The notes under the pieces: generated by a model | What the model was told of the DNA's origin: nothing | The model's input: only the letters and a program-made list of their open reading frames with translations | Databases searched by the model: none | Made by a program: the position numbers and the translations under genes | Shown here: positions 1 to 7,011 of the stretch, one piece after another | Layout: every line of letters starts with the position of its first letter | Numbering within the stretch: the first letter of the stretch is position 1 | Source: Lachnospiraceae bacterium | GTDB lineage: Bacteria > Bacillota > Clostridia > Lachnospirales > Lachnospiraceae | Direction of reading: 5' to 3' | DNA length: 27,004 bases | Assembly: GCA_900772845.1 (NCBI GenBank) | Contig: CAAGSD010000050.1 | Coordinates: forward strand, 1 to 27,004

Positions 1-1
1 C

Positions 2-277
2 AGTGATGAGGATTACCTGTTTATGAAAGAATTTGTTGCAAATGCGGTATATGATGATTATGACCGTCTTGTACAGTTATGTGACGCATTGGCTATGCCA
101 ACGGGGTTCTGTCTTTTGGAAAAGAGATTTGTAGACGTGACAATACGGTACGGTGTTCACACGGCGACAATAGACAGGTGGAAAAGGATCTTAGAGATTA
201 AAGAACAGTTTGAAAATCAGATTGGCTGTTCTATCTATTCTCTGCTTCCGGGTGTTGTGGAAAACAGTTTTCGTTAA
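2..277 (+). CDS. C-terminal fragment of probable HD-domain phosphohydrolase (partial)
   Basis: The reading frame is open from the left edge and stops at 277, so only about the last 91 residues are visible. The internal ATG at 23 is unlikely to be the true start because it has no clear ribosome site and the frame continues upstream. The segment is alpha-helical with an LVQLCDALAMPTGFCLLEKR stretch and a following VDVTIRYG. This resembles the tail of clostridial HD-superfamily metal-dependent phosphohydrolases, where an aspartate in a QLCDAL-like helix completes the metal site. That family assignment is from memory of similar proteins; the diagnostic HD pair itself would lie outside the window. 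The substrate cannot be inferred. It is separated from the next gene by about 190 bp. Confidence 0.5.
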   Translation, partial: SDEDYLFMKEFVANAVYDDYDRLVQLCDALAMPTGFCLLEKRFVDVTIRYGVHTATIDRWKRILEIKEQFENQIGCSIYSLLPGVVENSFR

Positions 278-341
278 GGGGACTATTATTTTTCTGATTA
301 TAGAGCGTTTTCGTCTGCGGGGTGCTGTTCAGCCTTTTTTG

Positions 342-350
342 TGTTATACT
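342..350 (+). promoter_or_regulatory. possible extended -10 promoter for the GNAT gene
   Basis: TGT followed by TATACT forms an extended -10 element downstream of a run of six T. No convincing -35 hexamer lies 16-18 bp upstream. The rest of the 188-bp gap (278-465) shows no gene and no clear terminator hairpin. Confidence 0.3.
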
Positions 351-465
351 GTTATATAGATTTTTCTTGGTCGCCGCTGTCTCTTTGCGCCCTTACGAAA
401 AATTAGGTATATTATATATGGAACAGAAACTTTGAAGTTAACGAAGGAGAAAGAGTGAAATAGAA

Positions 466-936
466 ATGAAGATACGTAAGGCAGAGAAAAAGGACATTCC
501 AAGAATTCTTGCACTGTTGGGGCAGGTATTACAGATACATGCAGAGATCCGACCGGATATTTTTATACCGGGTACTACGAAATACACCCCCTGCGAGCTA
601 GCAGAGCTATTGGAACAGGAGGATCACCCTATCTATGTTGCCGTAGACGAGGACGATCTGTGCATGGGCTATGCATTCTGCCAACTCAGGGAGCAGCCCT
701 TTTCCACTAATATGGTGCCCTTTAAATCATTGTTTATCGATGACCTTTGCGTTGACAAGCAGACACGGGGTCAGCATATCGGGGAAAGCCTGTTTGAATA
801 TGTGAAACAGCAGGCAAAAGAACTGGGCTGCTATGAAGTAACGCTGAACGTCTGGGCAGGCAACACTTCGGCAGAGCACTTTTATGAAAAGATGGGAATG
901 AAGACAAAAGAACGGCAGATGGAATATATCCTGTGA
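466..936 (+). CDS. GNAT family N-acetyltransferase
   Basis: A 156-residue protein of typical single-domain GNAT size, predicted to transfer an acetyl group from acetyl-CoA to an amine; the acceptor is unknown. Visible family signs are the N-terminal KIRKAEKKDIPRI strand-helix, the acetyl-CoA pyrophosphate-binding motif A in LCVDKQTRGQHIG (the QxRGxxxG loop, residues about 94-106), and motif B around WAGNTSAEHFYEKMGM near the C-terminus. The ATG at 466 follows AAGGAGA (444-450) at a rather long spacing; a GTG closer to that site is followed at once by a stop. The following HAD gene starts 20 bp after this stop, so the two probably form an operon. Confidence 0.85.
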   Translation: MKIRKAEKKDIPRILALLGQVLQIHAEIRPDIFIPGTTKYTPCELAELLEQEDHPIYVAVDEDDLCMGYAFCQLREQPFSTNMVPFKSLFIDDLCVDKQTRGQHIGESLFEYVKQQAKELGCYEVTLNVWAGNTSAEHFYEKMGMKTKERQMEYIL

Positions 937-956
937 GTCGGACGGAGGTGGCAGGC

Positions 957-1751
957 ATGATTAAAATCGCATTTTTTGATGTTGATGGGACGCTTTTGAA
1001 GATGGGTCATAAAGAATTAAGTGAGCGGACGCTGCATACATTAACTTCTCTTCGGCAGAATGGGGTGAAGCTGTGTATGGCGACCGGAAGAGGATATCTG
1101 TCGGCGCCGCGTTTTCCGGGGATTGATTTCGATGCGCTTCTGACCTTTAACGGTTCTTATGTGACAGTCGGAGACGAGATTATTTTTAAGTGCCCGCTTG
1201 ACCGGATGGACAAGCTTCGGATCCTTCAGAATCTGAAAGACATGCATAGGGCGGTAGCAATCAGTAACGAACATTTTATCATCACCAACGGTACAGATCC
1301 GGATCTGGAGCAGTATTTCAGATTCGGTAATGAGATGCTGAAAATCGATAAACAATTCGATGAACGTGTTCATGAGGACATCTATCAGATGATGTGCTCC
1401 TGCCGGGAAGAAGAGTATGAGCGGATTCTGGAGGGTACGCACCATACACAGATTACAGCATGGTGGGATAGAGCGGCTGATATCATTCCCCTGGAATGTG
1501 GGAAGGGAAACGCTGTGCGCGCGGTACTTCAGCATTTTGGCTTTACGAAGGAAGAAGCCATCGCTTTTGGAGATGGCTTCAATGATATCGAGATGCTGGA
1601 AGCAGTCGGCACCGGCGTGGCCATGGGGAATGCGAAGGATGAGATCAAAGCCCACGCCACCTGCACGTGCAGATCGGTGGAAGAAGACGGAGTCTACGAT
1701 TTTTGCTTAGAACACGGGCTGATTAAAAGTGTAAATAATTCAAAATGGTAA
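957..1751 (+). CDS. Cof-type HAD-IIB family phosphatase
   Basis: A 264-residue cytosolic haloacid-dehalogenase-type phosphatase. All four HAD motifs are visible: motif I FFDVDGTLL (nucleophile Asp8, acid/base Asp10), motif II MATGRGY (Thr43), motif III lysine in ECGKGNAV (Lys183), and motif IV AFGDGFNDIEML (Asp206, Asp210). The large cap between motifs II and III fits the IIB (Cof) subclass, whose members act on sugar phosphates, nucleotides or cofactors. The start chosen is the ATG at 957, which has GGAGG (944-948) at good spacing; an upstream in-frame start at 933 overlaps the GNAT gene and lacks a site. The physiological substrate cannot be read from sequence. Confidence 0.9.
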   Translation: MIKIAFFDVDGTLLKMGHKELSERTLHTLTSLRQNGVKLCMATGRGYLSAPRFPGIDFDALLTFNGSYVTVGDEIIFKCPLDRMDKLRILQNLKDMHRAVAISNEHFIITNGTDPDLEQYFRFGNEMLKIDKQFDERVHEDIYQMMCSCREEEYERILEGTHHTQITAWWDRAADIIPLECGKGNAVRAVLQHFGFTKEEAIAFGDGFNDIEMLEAVGTGVAMGNAKDEIKAHATCTCRSVEEDGVYDFCLEHGLIKSVNNSKW

Positions 1752-1803
1752 TTACATCCAATGCACTCAAACCTTTTTATAATGATCAGAGTATTTTAAA
1801 CAT

Positions 1804-1820
1804 ACTACATTTTGTGTAGT
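1804..1820 (+). promoter_or_regulatory. inverted repeat next to promoter (possible operator)
   Basis: ACTACA and TGTAGT are perfect inverted half-sites separated by five bases. The element ends 6 bp before the -35 box of the following promoter, a position typical of a regulator site. No regulator is identifiable from the window. Confidence 0.35.
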
Positions 1821-1826
1821 TTGATT

Positions 1827-1856
1827 TTGACATACCAATAGAGACTATGGTAAACT
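1827..1856 (+). promoter_or_regulatory. sigma-A type promoter for the TPR-repeat protein gene
   Basis: A perfect TTGACA (-35) is followed after 18 bp by TAAACT (-10), with TGG directly upstream forming an extended -10. Transcription would begin near 1863, giving a leader of about 85 nt before the TTG start. Confidence 0.65.
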
Positions 1857-1948
1857 GGATAAGAAAAAGTGGGATAGTCTGCTTTGGGGGAGAAAAGAAG
1901 CTGAACGGAAGAATTTAGACCGGGAAAAGGTTGAGGGAGCGAAATACC

Positions 1949-4897
1949 TTGGATAAGAATGAATATACATTAAAAGTGGAAGAAATCAAAGACCTGATCA
2001 GTCATGGACAATATGCGCAGGCAGCGGAGATTGCGGATACCATTGACTGGCGGAAGCCCAGAAGCGCCAGGACATTATGCATCGTCAGTGATCTTTATAA
2101 AATCAATCGCAGATATGAGGATGCCAGGGACATGCTGCTTCTGGCATATGAACGCCGACCGGGCAGCAGAACCATCTGCTACTCTTTGTGCGAATTGTCT
2201 ATCAAGATGGAAGAGTATGTGCAGGCGATTGAGTACTATAAAGAGTTCGTACAGGTGGCTCCGAAGGACCCTGGCAGATATATTTTGCAGTACAAGTTGT
2301 ATGAAGCGCAGGATGTCAGTCTGGAGGAGCGGATTGCCGTTCTGGAAGAACTGAAAAAGAGAGATTATAGAGAAAAATGGGCATATGAACTTGCTTATCT
2401 GTATCACAGAGTAGGACTGGCAACCCGTTGTGTGGAGGAATGTGATGAGCTGATTCTCTGGTTTGGCGAGGGAAAATATGTCATAAAGGCAATGGAACTG
2501 AAAATGCTTCATCAGCCGCTGACACCGGAGCAGCAGGAAAAATACGATCATCGGTTTGACGCACAGGACGGTTATGACTATGTGCAGAACGATGGAAATG
2601 ACCAGAGTCAGGAACCCGTACAGAACGGCAGCTATGACGAGAGTCAGGGCTATGCACAGAATGGTGGATATGATGACAGCCAGGGCTATGTGCAGGATGG
2701 TGGATATGATGATGGTCAGGGCTACGTGCAGAACGGCAGTTATGACGAGAGCCAGAGCTATGCACAGAATGGCGGATATGATGATGGTCAGAGCTACGTG
2801 CAGAACGGCAGTTATGACGAGAGCCAGAACTATGCACAGAATGACACTTATGCTGAGGAACAGAGCTATGGACAGGTAACGGATGATACCAGAGTCTATG
2901 AACCGGTACAGCCGCAGCAGCCGGCACAGGGACAGCCTGCGGAGGATGATTTCGACATCCATGTCAAGACCATGGATGTGGGCCAGTACAACACGATCAA
3001 TTTGCAGGCAGAGCTGGCAGCAGGTTTAAGAGAAGTGCTGGGAGATGATCAGGCAAAGGAGAAGGAATCACAGGAATCCACTGACTCCATTACCCGTTCT
3101 ATTGTGGCACCGATGATGGACCGGGATACGGAGACCATAAATTATCCGGAAGTCCCTGAGGAGGAAGAAGAGCCGGCAGCCCAGACGGAACAGATGGAAG
3201 GCACAGAGGTATTTTTCGGTGAGACCGGAGAAATCGGTGACCTGTCACAGATCCCTAAGGTAGAGACCGAGGAACTCCTGCCGGAAGAAGCAGAATCTCC
3301 GAAGAAACCGGATATTGTGCCGGAAATATCAGAAGTACAGGAGCCTGCAGCAGCTACCGAAGAAATCCATGAGGTCACAGAGCCTGCAACCACTGAGAAA
3401 CCGATAGAGCCTCCCAAGGAGCTGGCAAATGTGCTGGCACAGGAGTCAGACGGACAGATCAGTCTGGTGATGCCTGAAGCGGAAAACCTTGAAAAGCAGA
3501 TCACCGGACAGATGAATATAGAAGACATTCTGGCAGAGTGGGAACGTAAAAAGAAGGAAAACCTCGAGAAGAGAGAAGAAGAGGTCCGCCAGCATGTGCT
3601 GCAGCAGACCGGTGCCATGTTCACAGAATTTGAGCAGGCAGTCAGAGATGGTCTGTTGGAAAAACTGGAAAAGGAAAAGGCAGCAGATACCGGTGCGTCA
3701 GCCGGTGCGGATGAGACAGCAGACGCAGACAATATCACGGATACCGACGAGGTAGAAGAACTGGAAGAGGTTGTAGAGACAACCGGACCGGAAGAAGAGC
3801 CGGCAGAAGAAACCGTCTCTGTGGAGGAAAGCGAACAGGAGATCATTGAGGAACCGGAAGATGCTGTAGAGGAGCTTGAAGAAGAGCCTGTATACGAGCC
3901 GGAGACAGAAACAGAAGCGTCAGAGGAACCTGAAGAAGTTCTTGCGCCGGAACCTGAAGAGATAGAAGAATCTGCGAGCGAAGAAGCGTCGGAAGAAGTC
4001 GCACAGGAGGAAGACCTGGTGGCAGAATCCGGTGAGGAAGAGGAACCTGTAGAAGGATCCGCAGAAGAACCCGTGGAGGCACCTGCACAGGAGACACCGG
4101 AGGAGCCTCAGGAAGCAGAGCGTCCTGCTGTGGAGAGGGACAAGGCGAAGGTTCGTGCGCTGACCAGAGAAGAGAGAGAACTTTATGCCCCCTTTATTCA
4201 GAGCAAATCGGCAAGAGAACAGCTGGTAAAAGCCATTGATAACATCAGCCTGGCGGCTTATACGGGAAATGTGATCGTTACCGGAGAAGAGGGAATGGAT
4301 ACCTTATCTTTGGCGAAGAACATGATCCGCGAAATTCAGGCGGAAGACAGCAATTTCTCCGGAAAGGTAGCTAAAATTTCCGGACATGCACTGAATAAAA
4401 AAGATACTGCTGAGACGTTATCCAGACTGAAAAATGGTGCGCTTATTATTTACAAGGCGTCCGAAATGAACGATGATACCGCAAATGCTTTGCATAAGGC
4501 ATTACAGCAGGAGAGTCAGGGAATCGTGATCATTTTGGAAGATACCAAAAAGGAAATCGATAAATTCCTGGCAAAACATGAAAAATTGAGAGAATGCTTC
4601 ACGGCACGAATGGATGTGGAAGCTCTCAGCAATGACACACTGGTGGCATTCGGCAGACAGTATGCCCGGGAGATGGAATACTCCATTGATGAGCTCGGCG
4701 TTCTGGCATTGCATACCAGAATCGAAGACATGCAGACCATCGATCACGTGGTAACTGTGGTGGATGTGAAGGAAATTGTCGATGAAGCAATCGAGCATGC
4801 CAACAGGAAAACACTGAAACATTTCTTTGATGTTCTTTTTGCCAAGAGATATGACGATGAGGATATGATTATTCTTACCGAAAAAGATTTTGTATAA
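1949..4897 (+). CDS. large TPR / tandem-repeat / acidic protein with degenerate AAA-like C-terminus
   Basis: A 982-residue protein of unknown function. Residues about 1-200 form helix pairs resembling tetratricopeptide repeats (motifs such as YEDARDMLLLAYERRPGS and YVQAIEYYKEFVQVAPKDP). Residues 208-309 are about eight copies of a 12-residue Tyr/Gln/Asn/Gly/Asp unit. Residues about 380-730 are extremely Glu/Pro-rich and probably disordered. Residues about 735-982 look like an AAA+ module related to the CbxX/SpoVK type, but the P-loop position reads TGEEGMDT (778-785) with no GKT, and the Walker B position reads ALIIYKASEM without the Asp-Glu pair, so ATP hydrolysis is doubtful. No signal peptide or membrane segment is seen, so it is probably cytoplasmic. 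The TTG at 1949 is preferred because GGGAG (1935-1939) precedes it; the TTG at 1931 has no usable site. It could be a scaffold, but the function is not inferable. glgB follows after 83 bp. Confidence 0.75.
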   Translation: MDKNEYTLKVEEIKDLISHGQYAQAAEIADTIDWRKPRSARTLCIVSDLYKINRRYEDARDMLLLAYERRPGSRTICYSLCELSIKMEEYVQAIEYYKEFVQVAPKDPGRYILQYKLYEAQDVSLEERIAVLEELKKRDYREKWAYELAYLYHRVGLATRCVEECDELILWFGEGKYVIKAMELKMLHQPLTPEQQEKYDHRFDAQDGYDYVQNDGNDQSQEPVQNGSYDESQGYAQNGGYDDSQGYVQDGGYDDGQGYVQNGSYDESQSYAQNGGYDDGQSYVQNGSYDESQNYAQNDTYAEEQSYGQVTDDTRVYEPVQPQQPAQGQPAEDDFDIHVKTMDVGQYNTINLQAELAAGLREVLGDDQAKEKESQESTDSITRSIVAPMMDRDTETINYPEVPEEEEEPAAQTEQMEGTEVFFGETGEIGDLSQIPKVETEELLPEEAESPKKPDIVPEISEVQEPAAATEEIHEVTEPATTEKPIEPPKELANVLAQESDGQISLVMPEAENLEKQITGQMNIEDILAEWERKKKENLEKREEEVRQHVLQQTGAMFTEFEQAVRDGLLEKLEKEKAADTGASAGADETADADNITDTDEVEELEEVVETTGPEEEPAEETVSVEESEQEIIEEPEDAVEELEEEPVYEPETETEASEEPEEVLAPEPEEIEESASEEASEEVAQEEDLVAESGEEEEPVEGSAEEPVEAPAQETPEEPQEAERPAVERDKAKVRALTREERELYAPFIQSKSAREQLVKAIDNISLAAYTGNVIVTGEEGMDTLSLAKNMIREIQAEDSNFSGKVAKISGHALNKKDTAETLSRLKNGALIIYKASEMNDDTANALHKALQQESQGIVIILEDTKKEIDKFLAKHEKLRECFTARMDVEALSNDTLVAFGRQYAREMEYSIDELGVLALHTRIEDMQTIDHVVTVVDVKEIVDEAIEHANRKTLKHFFDVLFAKRYDDEDMIILTEKDFV
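2570..2875 (+). repeat. in-frame 36-bp tandem repeat (12-residue units)
   Basis: About eight imperfect 36-bp units encode variants of QGYAQNGGYDDS. The units alternate between two subtypes (NGSYDES and NGGYDDG), giving a 72-bp higher-order period. Stretches starting at 2714 and at 2786 are nearly identical at nucleotide level over a full period, which points to recent duplication. Confidence 0.9.
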
Positions 4898-4924
4898 CAT
4901 GAGCAAAAGAAAAGCATTGAAAAT

Positions 4925-4955
4925 GCGATTTTGCGAATGGGGTTCTGAATAGTTA
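4925..4955 (+). repeat. 31-nt leader element, copy 1 (upstream of glgB)
   Basis: This 31-nt stretch matches 12466-12496 with only two mismatches; the core read here is GCGATTTTGCGAATGGGG followed by TTCTGAATAGTTA. It ends 25 nt before the glgB ATG. The left inverted arm present in the other copy is absent here; instead a small GCATT/AATGC hairpin (4914-4926) abuts it. Confidence 0.75.
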
Positions 4956-4980
4956 AAAATATATAACGGGAGGCGGAGCC

Positions 4981-6885
4981 ATGACGAAGGAGAAGGTATT
5001 TATTTCAGAAGCAGACCAGTATCTTTTTGCCCAGGGAACGCATTATGATATTTATAAGAAGCTGGGTGCTCATTTATCTGTGGAAGACGGGGTACAGGGT
5101 GTTTATTTTGGTGTGTGGGCACCGAATGCAGCGCAGGTAAATGTCATCGGTACATTTAACGGCTGGAATGAGGAATCGCACCCTATGGAAAAATTGGGAG
5201 AAGGCGGCATCTGGGGGCTGTTTATTCCGGAAGTGGAAGAAGGTACCATGTATAAGTTTCTGATTTATGCATCGGATGGCAGAAAGCTTTACAAAGCAGA
5301 TCCCTTTGCCAATTATGCGGAATACAGACCGGGTACAGCTTCTATCGTTACGGATATTACCGGATTTGACTGGAGAGATTCCAAGTGGATGGAAGCCCGG
5401 GACAAAAAGGATATAAATAAAGAACCCATGGCAATTTACGAATGCCATATCGGATCGTTCATGAAGCATCCTAATAACGGCACGGCTGAAGGCTTTTATA
5501 ATTACCGTGAATTCGCAGCCCGTATTGTGGAATATCTGAAGGAAATGAAGTATACCCATGTAGAGCTGATGGGAATCGCAGAGCATCCGTATGATGGTTC
5601 CTGGGGATATCAGGTGACGGGATATTATGCGCCGACTTCCCGTTACGGAACACCGAAAGACTTCATGTATCTCGTGAATGAGCTTCATAAGGCCGGTGTG
5701 GGCGTCATCCTGGACTGGGTTCCTGCACACTTTGCAACAGATGCACATGGTCTTGCGGAATTCGACGGCCAATGCATTTTTGAACATCCCGATCCCCGAC
5801 TGGGAGAACATCCGGAATGGGGGACCAAAATTTTTAATTATGGAAAAAATGAAGTAAAGAATTTCCTGGTAGCCAATGCGCTTTTCTGGCTGAGGGAATT
5901 CCATGTAGACGGAATCCGTGTCGATGCAGTGGCATCCATGCTGTATCTGGATTACGGTAAAAAGGATGGCCAGTGGCTGCCTAATAAGTTCGGCGGCAAC
6001 AAAAATCTGGAGGCAATCGAGTTTTTCCATCATCTGAATTCCGTCATCAGAGGAACTTATCCCGGATTCGTGACCATTGCTGAGGAGTCTACAGCATGGC
6101 CGAATGTGACCAGTGATATCGGGGAGGAGGGTCTTGGATTTTCCTTCAAATGGAATATGGGCTGGATGCATGATTTCTGTGAATACATGAAGCTTGATCC
6201 GTTGTACCGCAAGGGCGATCATTATGCCATGACGTTTGCCATGAGTTATAACGACAGTGAGAATTATATCCTGCCTCTGTCTCATGATGAGGTGGTACAC
6301 CTGAAATGCTCTATGGTAAACAAAATGCCGGGATATACCGCAGATAAGTATGCGAACCTTCGTGTGGGATACACCTATATGTTTGGACATTCCGGCAAAA
6401 AGCTGCTGTTTATGGGACAGGATTTCGGTCAGGAGAGAGAGTGGAGCGAGGAGCGTGAGCTTGACTGGTATCTGCTGGGTGAGAAGCTGAACCAGGGGGT
6501 ACATACTTATGTAAAAGAATTACTGGAACTGTATCGTAAGTACCCTGCACTATATGAGATTGACAATACCTGGGATGGTTTTGAGTGGATGAATGCGGAT
6601 GATGCAGAGCACAGCACCTATTCTTTCGTCAGAAAATGTTCCAGCGGCAAAAATAATCTGCTGTTTGTATTAAATATGACCCCTATGAAATGGGAAAATT
6701 ATACCGTGCCCGTACCGAAAAAGAAGAAGTATAAGCTTCTGCTGAACAGTGATGAGGAGCGTTTCGGCGGCTGGGGCAATGAAATCCCGGCAGAGATCAT
6801 GGCGGAGAAGAAACCTTTCCATTATAAGGATTATTCTATCAGTTTTGATCTGCCGCCCTATGGCGCTGCGGTATTTCTGTTTTAA
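4981..6885 (+). CDS. glgB: 1,4-alpha-glucan branching enzyme
   Basis: A 634-residue cytosolic enzyme that makes alpha-1,6 branches in glycogen, matching the usual GlgB length. An N-terminal CBM48-like beta domain (about residues 30-120, with VWAPNAAQVNVIGTFNGWN) precedes a GH13 barrel. All conserved regions are visible: ILDWVPAHF (region I, 243-251), DGIRVDAVASM (region II, nucleophile Asp315), TIAEES (region III, catalytic Glu at 368-369) and LPLSHDEVVH (region IV, Asp436). A C-terminal beta domain ends in the family-like PYGAAVFLF. The ATG has GGGAGG (4968-4973) upstream. No other glycogen gene is in the window. No clear own promoter was found, so it may be co-transcribed with the upstream repeat protein or depend on the leader element at 4925-4955. 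Confidence 0.97.
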   Translation: MTKEKVFISEADQYLFAQGTHYDIYKKLGAHLSVEDGVQGVYFGVWAPNAAQVNVIGTFNGWNEESHPMEKLGEGGIWGLFIPEVEEGTMYKFLIYASDGRKLYKADPFANYAEYRPGTASIVTDITGFDWRDSKWMEARDKKDINKEPMAIYECHIGSFMKHPNNGTAEGFYNYREFAARIVEYLKEMKYTHVELMGIAEHPYDGSWGYQVTGYYAPTSRYGTPKDFMYLVNELHKAGVGVILDWVPAHFATDAHGLAEFDGQCIFEHPDPRLGEHPEWGTKIFNYGKNEVKNFLVANALFWLREFHVDGIRVDAVASMLYLDYGKKDGQWLPNKFGGNKNLEAIEFFHHLNSVIRGTYPGFVTIAEESTAWPNVTSDIGEEGLGFSFKWNMGWMHDFCEYMKLDPLYRKGDHYAMTFAMSYNDSENYILPLSHDEVVHLKCSMVNKMPGYTADKYANLRVGYTYMFGHSGKKLLFMGQDFGQEREWSEERELDWYLLGEKLNQGVHTYVKELLELYRKYPALYEIDNTWDGFEWMNADDAEHSTYSFVRKCSSGKNNLLFVLNMTPMKWENYTVPVPKKKKYKLLLNSDEERFGGWGNEIPAEIMAEKKPFHYKDYSISFDLPPYGAAVFLF

Positions 6886-6940
6886 GTAAGACGTCTGATC
6901 GGAAGATGCCGGTTAAGAAAATATGGAAAACAACCGAAAT

Positions 6941-6979
6941 AAAAGATGAGTGTGACCTTTGAGTGCACTCATCTTTTTT
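6941..6979 (+). terminator. Rho-independent terminator after glgB
   Basis: A perfect 12-bp stem, AAAAGATGAGTG pairing with CACTCATCTTTT, has a 13-nt loop and runs into six T. The A-rich 5' side means it could also work on the other strand. Confidence 0.9.
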
Positions 6980-7011
6980 CTTAACAATGCCAAGTAAAAA
7001 GGATGACAATA

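Noticed and set aside
320..340. Terminator before the GNAT gene
   Set aside because: A six-T run is present but no stable stem precedes it; the possible GCTG/CAGC pairing leaves a two-base loop.
2570..2875. Possible CRISPR array
   Set aside because: Repeats are contiguous, in frame and protein-coding, with no spacers.
2481..2927. Long minus-strand frame rich in His and Ser opposite the tandem repeat
   Set aside because: It is a by-product of the repeat composition on the coding strand; no ribosome site, and a strong coding signal exists on the plus strand.
3142..3846. Serine-rich minus-strand frame opposite the Glu-rich tract
   Set aside because: GAA/GAG codons read in reverse give long Ser/Phe/Leu frames; no domain, start site or promoter supports it.
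5074..6504. 476-codon minus-strand frame opposite glgB
   Set aside because: glgB carries every family motif on the plus strand; the reverse frame has no recognisable domain and no ribosome site.
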